The notes beneath the pieces were generated by a model. The model was not told the origin of the DNA, made no database searches, and was given only the letters and a program-made list of their open reading frames with translations. Below, piece by piece: positions 23,311 through 34,230 of a stretch of 64,000 bases of DNA. The stretch lies in the NCBI RefSeq assembly GCF_008831285.2, contig NC_045143.1:21476854-21540853 (forward strand), read 5' to 3'. Source of the DNA: Nymphaea colorata. Its lineage: Eukaryota > Streptophyta > Magnoliopsida > Nymphaeales > Nymphaeaceae. The position numbers and the translations under genes were made by a program. How positions within the stretch are numbered: the first letter of the stretch is position 1; each line of letters opens with the position of its first letter.

Positions 23311-23671
23311 ACAAGGGCGACAAAGTTCTAGACGACAGCTGAAGGCATGAGCTTGGCAAAAGGGAGAAGGATTCTTTAGCTTCACGGAACAAGGTAAGAA
23401 AGCCTTGGATCATTCTGCACACTTGCTTTAGAATTGTATTTAATTCGGTAAACCCACTTATTCCCCATGGGTTTTACATTTTTTAGAGTATTCACCAAAT
23501 CTCATGTTTCATTCTCTTCTAGTGCTTTAAATTCAGCAGCCATGGCATCAAACCAACATTGATGCTTAATGGCTTGACTAAAGGAGGATGGTTCCAAATC
23601 TTTAGACATGACCACAAGAAGTGCTTTATGACGTGTAGAGATATAAAGGAAATTATGACTGTGTGTATACA

Positions 23672-23715
<44 letters not shown>

Positions 23716-23850
23716 AGAGAGAGAGTACTGAATTTAATTTATTAATGTACCCATTTTATTACATGATGATACATAGCATCATAAGTAGGATTCAGTTAAT
23801 GGGCACCAACATGGTTGGTAGAGTGGGAAACAGCGACACTGGAGACTTGT
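23311..23850. other. Intergenic sequence with GA microsatellite
   Basis: Holds a (GA)n run at about 23677-23712. No coding signal. It separates the CNL fragment from the 3' end of the terpene synthase pseudogene. Confidence 0.6.
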
Positions 23851-26211
23851 TTAGGCAGTCTGGATGGGCTTGGCAATGAGAGAGTAGATACGGTCCATGG
23901 ACTCATGCTCCAAGACACCGACGCCATCTTCATAGTTGTACATGCACTGGGAGACCCTCGCAATGTTGAGAGCCACATTCATGAAGGAACGAGAGAAGGT
24001 GGTCTGTTGCTGCTGCTGCTGAGCAGAGAGCAACTCCCTGTTCAGCCTCCTCCATGCATCCCTTAGCAAGTTCCTTATGTGCTGCCGTGCTTGCTCCTCC
24101 ACTACCCCTGCCGCATTCAGACAAATCTGGACCGATCTAGGCAGGTTCCCTCTCCCAAATCCAACCTTTGATCAAGTGTTCAATATATAAAGAGAAGATC
24201 ATCAGCCAATCATAACAGAAAAACAGAACAAAAACATTGTCAACTCGGAAGATAATACTCGGAAGAAGTAGCCAGGGAGGAGAATAGGGCCGGTAATGGC
24301 AGCCCGGATGTTGCTCAGATATTCCTCTAGCCTTGGTGTCTGTCGGGCACAATGCCACCTTGCTTCAACCAAGTAAGCTCTACACACACCCACCCACTGC
24401 CCAAAAGTAGAAGAGAGCAAGTCAATTAGAAAGTGATGTTAATATACTAATGTGATGATGTGAAGAGTAGAAGAAAGATTTCATAGAGAAAGTGTCGTAC
24501 CACTCTCCTCATGTGTTAAGTGATATCACGGCCATGCCTCCTAAGAACAGTGTAGGTAATCTGGTGGGTTGTGTTGTAGACAGCCGCATAGAAGACCCTC
24601 AGTGACTGTGGCAGCTGGTCTGCCGCTTGAAGATCCCACCTGTGTATATACAATATAAAGCACCCTCATTGGCTCCTAATGATGTGAAGCAGAAACTAGA
24701 GACAGAGTTGCTCCTTCTAATTTACCAACCATAATCATCCTTTACCTCTCAACAACTTGCACAAAGCGTTCGAGCTCCTCAACAGACTGATGCTCGGCGA
24801 AGATGTCTTCAACGGTGGCCATCAAGTAGGAGACCCTGGCGAGTTGCATCCTGTACTGTGAGAACTATGGGTCATGCGTCTTCCCCACCGCCAAGAAGTA
24901 TCTCTCCACCAGCCTATCTCTGGCGAAGCAAATGTGATCGCCCAAGCCCAAGTCCCTCCACCACAGGCAAACACCCAAAACAAAGGACTCGTGGTTGATT
25001 ATTAGTGGACCCAATGATGCAAACCAGCTACAATGTAACATACATGATATTCATTACTGATATACATATATACATAGAATGACATTAGTTGCTGCATTAT
25101 TTTCCACTATTAACCAAGTTATTTACGCAAAAGTGCAAGAATGAATTGTACCCAGATAAGTCCCTGATCTCTCTTTGGTGGATTGTCTGCACCATGTTGA
25201 AGTCCAGCCAAGCGAACTCATGCAGCACTTGGCTTCTGCGGTCCGTCCTCTCGAATGTCTCAATATCCTCTCGGGCCTTGACCCTGTGAACCCTTCTGTG
25301 AAGAGGAACCTGCAGAGCATGCTGTACCTGTCGAGACATCCTCTGCTCCATGTGGCTTATCCTTGCTCTAAGATGCTCTGAAGAGAAGGCCGTAGCTTCT
25401 TCCAACACAGTTTCTCCTACATAGGCTAGTTGTGATGCTTCGTAGAGGCTCTGCAACCCTCTCACATCCTCACGAAGATTCTCAGAGAACTGGCCAGACT
25501 GTTCACTAAATCTACTAAACAACTCTACGAAATGTAAAAAGAAACTTTAATGGTTAGTGTCAATTAACACAATTGTAATAGACAGTCTAGATTAAAAACT
25601 AATTATTGAGTCAATATTTTGGAATTAACGCATGTTTATATACTATATATGTATACCTGCAGAAACATTATAGCCATGTTGCCTCAGAATTCTGAAGCGA
25701 AGTGAAGAAGAGTAGAGGTCCTCAAATCCTCTAGTGCTCATGCATATGGCATCTTCTGATCGCCTGACCTCACTCTCAAAGTGATAGGCTACACCTAAAC
25801 GTTTCAGTGAATTGAGGAGCTCCAACTGAGCCACTTGCTCAGTTGTGGATGTTATAAGTTGTCGGACTTCTCTTCTCAATTCTTCAACTCTGGTCCTTTG
25901 TGTGTCAATCTGCACTCGTTTTCATGTCTTTGAATTAGGATCACATCATAATACCAAAATAAACAAAATAATAGTGTCAGATCAGAGGTATGGAGAATTA
26001 TTGATGTTGCGCTGGTAATGGACTGGATGAAGTCATAGTTCCATGTACTTGGCTGGGGCCTCCTTTGAGCAGCAGACCTACCGCAGCCCTCAGCCCTTGG
26101 CTCACTTCTCACAAGGGTGGTTTTCCATGGCTTGAACCCAGCCTTGGTAGTAGGAGCAAGCTTGGGGGAAGTAACGAAAGGAGTGGAAAGGGAGGTAAGA
26201 TGAGCAGCTAT
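23851..26211 (-). pseudogene. TPS-b-type terpene synthase pseudogene, about seven exons
   Basis: Terpene synthases cyclise prenyl diphosphates; TPS-b members are mostly plastid monoterpene synthases. Exon 1 (26211 to about 26015) encodes a Ser/Thr-rich transit-like leader, then RRPQPSTWNYDFIQS, an RRx8W-like motif. Exon 2 (25909-25657) has LKRLGVAYHFESEV and LRQHGYNVSA; exon 3 (25524-25152) has VPLHRRVHR and WLDFNMVQTIHQRE; exon 4 (about 24963-24746) has WWRDLGLGDH; exon 5 (24639-24501) has WDLQAADQLP; exon 6 (from 24397) has YLVEARWHC; exon 7 has ARQHIRNLLRDAWRRLN and ends TAA at 23851. Exons 2, 3 and 5 keep AG/GT borders. Lesions: the apparent start is ATA, not ATG; TAG in exon 4 (24865-24867) and TAA in exon 5 (24516-24518); the DDxxD site reads EDIFA (24796-24810); the second metal motif survives only as LADDL (24195-24209); the exon 4 acceptor lacks AG. 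Family is secure; function is lost. Confidence 0.92.
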
Positions 26212-26295
26212 TATAACAGTGTGTGTATTTATTGTTGAATGCTAAATGCTTTCACTGCCTCATGGATCACTTAGCTCAGGATTGGTTTGGTAGTT

Positions 26296-27010
26296 TATAT
26301 AGAGCTGCATCCGAGTGTGCATTGCATGTCTATAATGGTTAGGGAATTTTAATTAGGTTAAATCACTTAAAATATGGTGTTTGCATAAGCTATATAAATG
26401 TTTGATCACATTGCATAATTATTTGGTACATTTATTTGATTTGCATATAGATAGAATGCATTATTTCTTCACATTTTTGACATACATTATAATCCGACAC
26501 TTATTAGCTAATGTTCACCACTTAAAACCATTTTTATCGAAGACCATGTTTATTTTTTACACGTATTTGAGTAATTGCACCCCTTCACCTTTAAGTGGTG
26601 CAACTTGCCATTTCAACAAATGCATTTTTTCTTCACGTTTTTGATATGCATTATAATCCGACACTTATTAGCTGATGTTCGCCACTGAAAACCATTTTTA
26701 TCAAAGACCATGTTTATTTTTTACACGTATTTGAGTAATTTCACCCCGTCACCTTTAAGTGGTGCAACTTGTCGTTTCAACAATATTATGAACATCATTT
26801 GCTACCTTATAGAGAGCTGCAATCGAGTGCGCATTGTGTGTTTATAATAGTTAGAGAATTTCAATGAAGAGTAACAACTTACATTATGTTGCTTACATAA
26901 GCTATAGTCGTTAGACACACTTTCTTTGAGCAAAAATAAAATGCACTAAAAGATGGTGTTTGTTTAGGTCATAATTCTTTGTATAAATGTAGAATGTATT
27001 CATTGTTTCA
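26296..27010. repeat. Nested tandem duplications at the start of copy B
   Basis: A 163-bp unit ('aatccgacacttattagct' at 26491 and 26654) is tandemly duplicated here but single in copy A (about 200). A longer unit beginning 'agagctgca(a/t)c(c)gagtg' recurs at about 26303 and 26814, a period near 510 bp. Copy A has instead lost about 170 bp near 385, between 'cattgt' repeats. Non-coding. Confidence 0.75.
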
Positions 27011-27271
27011 ATGAAAATTTTAATGGGTTCGGTGTCGGCAGCTGGCCCCACCAGCCGGCCCCCACCAGCCACCTTGTGTATCTGCCATTGTTCCGAGAGA
27101 AGCATGTAAGAGAAATGAGGAAAAAGAAAAGAATGATGAAAACATGTGGCAGACCCAACTATCTTTCAGGCCTCTTTCACAAAAAGAAACCACTAACCTC
27201 ACTACTTGTCATAGAAGCTGCCAAAGGAGAAAGAAAGGAAGGAAGGACAAAGCTACCCCTTCAACCACAAT

Positions 27272-27651
27272 TAGGGATGTCAATGGATAATAGTCAAATT
27301 GGATTTACGTTTAGACATATCTAAATGCAAATCTGGAATCCTATTTCACAAACTGAATTTGATTTGAATATAATATTCATATTCATATCTAAATACAAAT
27401 TTTGAACTGAATTTGACCTATTTTCAAAATGTAAGAACATTAGATATAGGATATTTGCTTAATCACAAATCTGATTCAAATCCATGTCCAAATCCAGCCG
27501 GATGTTTATGTATATGCAAAAATCTGATTGTAAGCCAATTATTAAAGCTGAATTCAATCCTACTTTTTAATAGGATATGTTTTTCTTTTTCATATTCTTC
27601 GTAATAGATCAATTAGATTTTCTATCCAAAGCAGATATATAGGCATCCCTA
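27272..27651. mobile_element. hAT-like MITE (copy B)
   Basis: Same 380-bp length, TAGGGATGTC start and GGCATCCCTA end as 597-976. Flanks accacaat and tgcacaac share a CACAA core, a weak trace of an 8-bp target-site duplication. It was carried here by the segmental duplication, not by a new insertion. Confidence 0.5.
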
Positions 27652-28852
27652 TGCACAACTGTGGATGCCAGTGGTTGGATTCAGCGAGGACTTGGGATTC
27701 AGATGTAAGCTCTACTTTTCAAAACTGAATTTGGATCCAAGAAGCTTATGATCCCAAATATAGACATAATTGGGTTGGATCTCCATAACACAAAGTGGAC
27801 TTCTGCCTGAATATGGCATAAAACATAAAGGAACACAAATTTGATTAGTAATGGCACAAAGCTTTTTTACTAGCTACAGTTCAAAATCAGGTCCATAATC
27901 AGATGTGTCCAACCTTGAAAATGGTGGGGGTGATTTTTTTTTTGTAAATTTTAATTATAAAAATATGCTAAATTTTTCTTCTTCTTATTTTTTTTCACTT
28001 TTTGTTCTCAAAGAGAAACCCTCAGTCATGGGGACCAAAGACTTTGACCAACAAAATTATAGACATTGCGTACTGGAGGCAGGGGGCCAGGTAGGGGCTG
28101 TATTTCTTCTTGGATTTTAAAAAAATAAAAAAAGTTATTTTTAAATTTCAAATATTTTAGTTTATCCTGTATAAAATAAAATAAAATAAATATATTTCTG
28201 GTTCTGTAAAAATTTAGAAACTATAGTTTGGTTCCTACAACAAAAATTCCTCGCTTCATCTTTGAGATCTCTCAGCAACCCTCTACGTAAGGGTTAAAAA
28301 GAACTTTATGCCCTTTCTTCTATAGTTTTCACCAATTAAAAAAAAAAAGGAGCCTTGAAGTCTTTACTTTTAGCCGAACAAAATAGAAACAAAGACACTA
28401 CAAGAATTATCACTTACTACCACAAAAAGTAAATTTGCGTCAAAGAAAACAAGCAGCTCACGCTGTAAAAGTTGTCACCTTCTTTTATAATGCAGCCGTG
28501 AAAAAAAATCATGGCCTTTCATTACACAGCAGAAAGTTTCCGTTAGATTGTTCCCTTTGTGTGTCATATAAGGTTCCCAATTGGCAGCTTGCTTTTTAAT
28601 TATAACTATAGAATGTTTGATCCACAAATCAGATTTCAAGAATCTTTTAAAATTTTATAGATTTCAGCACTGGAGCATATCCATATGTCACTGGACGTGT
28701 AAAATATTTATATGTATCTTAGAAAGTTTTCCTAGAAATTGAGAATGATTATTAAAAGCGGAATGATCCTGAAAATATGTAATCAATAATGTTTGTTCTA
28801 TAGTAAATAAAATTATTCTCTTATCACCGTCTTTGTGACTGCTGGATGCTTT

Positions 28853-29140
28853 GGATTAAATTCATTTCGCAACTGTTTTTTCTTGCATTAGTTTGTATGA
28901 ATACCTTTGTCTATCATAAAGAAAGTGATGTTCTCGTCACTTTCTCTTTTTTACTGGTGGATATTATGGATTAAATTCATATCACAACTGCCTTTTCTTG
29001 CTTTAGTTTATACGATTACCATTGCTCTATTATAATAAAAGTGATGCTCTTGTCGTCGTGTTTTCCGTACTGATTGATGGTTTGGATTAAATTCATTTCA
29101 CAATTCTGCTTTTTCGTTGAGTTTATATGAATACCCTGAA
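28853..29140. repeat. 115-bp tandem repeat, about 2.5 copies
   Basis: 'ggattaaattcat' recurs at 28853, 28968 and 29084, each followed by 'cttttcttg(c)', 'gtttat(a)' and 'gaatacc' blocks and preceded by '(t)actg(g/c)tgga(t)'. The whole 28853-29357 region is absent from copy A, which goes directly from 'ctgctggatg' to 'tcaattttgtatagg' near 2165. Confidence 0.75.
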
Positions 29141-31144
29141 GAGGTTGAAACTCCTTACTTTTTTCCTCTTACTCGGTTTTCGGTGGAGAGCAGTACACAT
29201 GTCAACTAAAGTGTCACCCATCTATCTTTTTCTGTCTCCAACAATTGCAGCCATAATAAATGAACTAACAGTAAACTTTCATTGGCCGATCACCCTGAAC
29301 TACTACGCTACACAGCTTGGGGCTTTCTTGATATGTGGGGACAGATTGAATTGCAAATGGTCAATTTTGTATAGTTTTTTTCAAACGGACATCAAATGCA
29401 ATTTAGGTACTCTACCTTGTGAAATCAAATTTAAATTTAGCTAATCAGGTTTTGTTGAAAAAGAAGAAATACTCTAGCTATAGGCCACATATTAGACAAA
29501 TAAGAGACCATAAGGACTCACTGATCTCTCAACAATTTGCTTTACGTTCTCATTCAAAGGCACTCAATAATACCCATCATGTATATTATATTCTCACTAT
29601 AGCGATAATTTCTCTTACAACACTATGACATATTTGTTAAATTATTGGTATTTGATTTTTTTAATGTTTTAAAGCAAGAAAAATGGTTAATGCTGAGACA
29701 CCATTAAAAATTTAAAACAAATAATTTCTTAAAAAAATGAATGACTGTCTTAAAAAAAAAAGGGGGCCACTATCGATGGAGTTTAGGGAGTCAAAATCAG
29801 AAAGTTTACACACTTATCAAGAAAGTATCCAAAGTGAAGCTTTTCTTTCTTATTTTGCTCTAACTTCTACAACATGAAATTAAAAAACAAGCCCACTTGA
29901 AAGGAAATTGGTCGAAAGACTAGTAACAAAACCTGACCCTGAGTACAAAATTGGTCTGAGCAAACTTTGCGTGGCTAGTGCCACTTGATCATGCCCTGTT
30001 GCTATTGTTAGAGAGACCTTTCACATCCCATTCTGAGCTCATAGTTCTGCCAAACAGAGTTTGTTGGAATAAAACAGCTCAACTGGATTAGTATGAGTCC
30101 TGGACATCATCAGCTTTGTCTCTTCATAATAGCGACGGCCAGCCTTAAGTTTGGCAAGGTCGATGGCATTCCCTCGCGGCACGAACAAGTTGTACTTCTA
30201 GTCAATGGTCAGATCACGCAACTTGGATGGAATTGGATTTGGAAAAAAAAAATCATGCATCCAAATTACAAAATACAATGAAAATCTGACAATGTGAGGA
30301 AGAGGAAGTGTAGGTGATGTAGAAGTTTGTGGATTGGGAATTTTTCAGGATTTATTTAACACCAATCATGGACCTGGCAGCCTGTAGAGCACTACCTTCC
30401 TCTTCCTTCTCTTTCCATTTTCGTAGAGTGAACAACAAGCCAATTTATTTCCATTTTTAAACATTTCTCTCCTTTTTTTTTCTCGATGCCAACCTTGTTT
30501 GCAACTCACTTATCCATTTTCCCCATATTATTATGAATGAAAAAGCAAGTGATATGTGAAAAATATTATCTTGGTAGGCACCATGTTTCCAAATCAAAAG
30601 AAAACTAAAGTTAGATATGCATGATAAGCGGCTTTGTTTGTTTGAAAAAATTACTAATGTAGATTCGATTTTCATGGTTGGCATTTTGCAATCGTGGAAA
30701 ATCAATAGCCTAAAATTAAATCTATTAAAATTTGTGGGCCAATCTTTTTTTTTTCTTTCTTTCTTTTCTACATGCAACACTAAAGTGACTGGACAAGTGG
30801 TTTTGAAGCCTTTCAAGGTGAACAATAAATATGGCAAGTCAAAATTTTCGAATGTTTTTGCCATTGATCCACTTCTTTCGCTTCAATTATAAAAATAGGT
30901 GAGCATAGCCCATGGGAAAATTATTGATTGATACCTAGACAGCCGAGAGTTTTTATAACTAGGTTTGTTTCTATTGAATTATTTACTGTTGATCACAATT
31001 TAATCAAGATTAGTGAATATTTGTGCCGTCGCCTTAAATTCCAAATTCTGGATGTATGAACACAAGTATGGCGCATTACTTGGAAGCCAATCATGGTGAT
31101 ACATCTATGTACCAGTGACACCCATGATAGTAAGTATCATTTGC

Positions 31145-33616
31145 TGACTTATGCACACAATTACTGAACGAGCTCTCAAAGGAAAAAAAATTGTTGGTCC
31201 TAGATGATGTAGGGGAAGTAAAATGGTGGGACGAAGAGATAGGGGGAACATTGATGCCGAGTGCCATCGGGAGCAAAATTTTGATTACCAGTTGAAAGAA
31301 ATATGTGTCGGAGGGGATGGGTGCTTTTTATATGCATGAATTACGAGAATTTAGTTTCCACCAAAGTTGGTACTTGTTTGTGAAGGAGGTTTTAAGAGAA
31401 GGCCAAACAGAAGAAGATTCGGTGATGCATAAGATCAAATTTGTTGGAGATGGAATAGTAAAGAAGTGTGGTGGGTTGCCACTTGTTATTAAGATGGTGG
31501 GGTCCATGATGCACACCAAGAAAATGAGTAGGGAGGACTGGAAGTCCCTCGTGGATAGTAAGATATGGGAATGGAAGACTCCTACAGCCTCATCATCATC
31601 CACAGAAATAGGTGGCGATATTCTTCCTGTTCTCATGATGAGCTACGATAACTTGCCATATTATTTGAAGAGTTGTTTTGTGTATTGCTGCATTTATCCA
31701 AAGGATTATGAGATTGAAAGGGAGACATTGACCATGCAATGGGTGGCACATGGATTGATTGAGGAAGGCATAGATGTTGAAGCGACAGCAAACCAATACA
31801 TTGAAGATTGGATAAGGCAGTGTTTGATTGAAGAAATTGATTTGAAGAGCATCAAATTGCATCACATTTTGCATGACCTTGCCTTATATATAGGTGGAAG
31901 GGAATATAGCCATGCCTCTACTACTGAGCACTCCCGCCATCTGTCTTTACTTGGTGTACACGATGCAGAGGCACACAAGCATAATACCTTGGAAACATCA
32001 AATAAGGTGTGCACATTGTTGGCTTCTACCAATTCTTACTTGCAGGTTTATATTGAACACTTGACAAATTTCAAGTGGTTGAGGGTGTTGTCATTGAGGG
32101 GATGCCAATTTGATGAGCTGCCAAAGTCCATTGAATATCTTTCACTTATTAATATCTCGATCTAAGCAATTCTAAAGTGAGATGGTTGCCCAGTTCAATC
32201 TGCCGACTCTGTAACTTGCAAACATTGGATTTAAATTATAGTAAAATTGAAGAGTTGCGCAAGGAAATGGGCGAACTCTGCAACTTGAGGTGTCTTGGGC
32301 TGAAATGGACATCAGAATTGAAATTTATAGCGGAAGGCTTGGGGAAGCTTACCAATTTATGGATGACAAAGGGGACACAGGGGTTGGAGGGGACAAGAAA
32401 AGCAATTGATTGTGCAAGAAATGCACAATTGCTTAAGGAGAAGTGTGGCATAATTAGTTTGGAATTCTACTTTGGAATTACTGGAGGTGTTTCTGAACAG
32501 AGTGGTACTTCTGAACAGAGTAATAAGAAACAGGGTGGGGTTTCTAAATAGAGTGGTGCGCTGGAGGCATTGGAACCTCAACTTGGGCTGGAGTGCTTGG
32601 AGATAGGTGATTACAAGGGAAAGATGCCAGCTTGGCATTTGAATACTGAGTATACCAAGCTACATTCGCTAAAGCTAGAAAGATGCCATTTTTTAGAAAA
32701 ACTAATAAGCATTACCCCAGTTGAAAGTACTAAATGTCATCAATTGCCCAGCACTATGTGAAATAGCTAGCATGCCTGCCTTGGAGTCGTGGAAGGTGGA
32801 GGAATGGTGCAGCCTAGAGCAATTACATCATCACATGCCTGCTTTCAAGTCGTTGAAGGTGGAGGAATGCTGCAGCCTAGAGCAATTACCTCATCGACCT
32901 AATAGCTTGGAGGCTCTTGTTAACGTTCCTTTACTTGAGGAGTTGATGGTGGAAGGTTTGCTCAACTGGGAAGGGTGGCCAGCAGATGGATTAGGGGAAA
33001 CAACATTGACTTCTATGCCAAGGTTAAGAGAGGCGAATTTTATGAATTGTCCAAAGATGACGGTCAAGTAACCCAGCTCCAAAGTTTGTCAGTGTGTTGT
33101 TGCCTAAGTGCGAGATTGGGATGGAAATTCCTTGTGCAACTGCCAAACCTCATTGAGTTAAGGTTGGATCCAGACTCAGCAGTACTACTGCCATCGCCAT
33201 TGCAATCGGAGGTATCAACATTTCTACCCTCCCTCAAGTCTCTGTCTTTGATTGACACGAATGTTGATGAGGTCTAATTGTGAAGGGTGCCTCAGTGGTT
33301 GTGGGGTCTCTCCCAACTGGAGACATTGTACCTAAACTATTTCTATGAGGACATCAGCTTGGGAGGCCACTGGCAATGCCTCCCAAAACTGAGATACCTA
33401 GAGCTTCAATACTTCCACAAACTGAAGTCTCTGGTGGACATTACTACCCACCAAAATGAAAATGATGCAGTAGCAACAACATGTCCCACGGATGCAAACA
33501 AACAGATCGCCTGCCTCTCAAAGCTTGAAAAGTTGGTAATTTACTTTTGTCCAGCACTCCATCTGCCGCAGGAACTCAGAGACCATCTTGGGGAAAGGTT
33601 ATCCATCTTAGGCTAA
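31145..33616 (+). pseudogene. CNL-type NBS-LRR resistance pseudogene B (5'-truncated)
   Basis: Homologous to CNL A from just before kinase-2. It lacks the coiled coil and P-loop, removed by the deletion ending at 31145. Visible: kinase-2 LVLDDV with Gly in place of the diagnostic Trp (about 31198-31216), an intact GLPL (GLPLVIKMVGSM, near 31475), RNBS-D CFVYCCIYPKDYE, an MHD site reading LHH (31857-31865), then LRRs. A 286-codon open stretch (31305-32165) ends at TAA, caused by a one-base loss near 32150. A CAG-to-TAG-type stop lies near 32549, and further frameshifts near 32720, 33000 and 33280. B keeps the first LRR (147 nt at 31980-32126) that A lost, but lacks about 90 nt that A has near 32360. 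Without a P-loop it could not bind nucleotide. Confidence 0.94.
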
Positions 33617-33649
33617 AGTGGTTGAGGTGCTGTTATATCATGTTACGGA

Positions 33650-34230
33650 ACCTTTTCTGTTTCGTAGGCTGAAGCCTTCAGTATTTACATATGTCCTGCA
33701 CTTGATCTGCCGCAGGAGTAAGATGCCATCTTGGAGGAAAGGTAACAATTATCCCATATGTTTTAATATTTAAAATCGGTGACAGATTGTAACTATATTT
33801 TTTTTGGGGTGAAGTATGAATCTTTTGCATTTCGTCGGCTCTTTTTCTCTCCCTTGTTTGATTTAGGTCTTGTACATTTTTTATGTCTTGTTTTCCAACT
33901 GCAAAAGTAGAGTGAATATATAAAAATCAATAGATTCCAACTGCTTTCAGCAAACATGACAGAAGTCAATATTACTTGGTCATGTTGGTGTGATTTCACT
34001 GAGAACATCAGCTTGGGAGGCCACAGGAAATGCCTCCCGAAACTGAGAAAGCCAGTTCTTTTTTACTTCCCCAATGTCAAGTCTTCTGGTAGCGCAGCAA
34101 ATAGTGTTACTCCTCAACAAAATGATGCAGTAGCAACCACGTTTCTCACGGATAAACAGGAACAGATCGCCTTCTTCTGAAGCTTCAATGGTTGAGCAGA
34201 TAAGAGACCATCTTGGAGAAAGGTTTACAA
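33650..34230 (+). repeat. Two extra scraps of the terminal LRR exon
   Basis: 'tgatctgccgcaggagtaag' (about 33700) and 'gaccatcttggagaaaggtt' (34206) repeat the end of CNL B (33560-33600). 33998-34180 repeats 33345-33520, including CLPKLR and the 'caaaatgatgcagtagcaac' stretch, in a decayed frame. The 3' end of the gene is thus present in up to three partial copies, suggesting unequal exchange with a neighbouring paralogue. Confidence 0.75.

Larger units (their letters stand above)
26333..31144. repeat. Segmental duplication block, copy B
   Basis: Collinear with 1-3746 but longer, because of the tandem repeats at 26456-26790 and 28853-29357. Homology ends at 31144, where the next base corresponds to 7631 of copy A: a deletion of 3,884 bp relative to A. 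No gene is supported within it. Confidence 0.88.

Noticed and set aside
23851-26211. A functional terpene synthase
   Set aside because: In-frame stops in two exons, a missing start codon, loss of the metal-binding site and a damaged acceptor make this untenable without sequencing error in several places.
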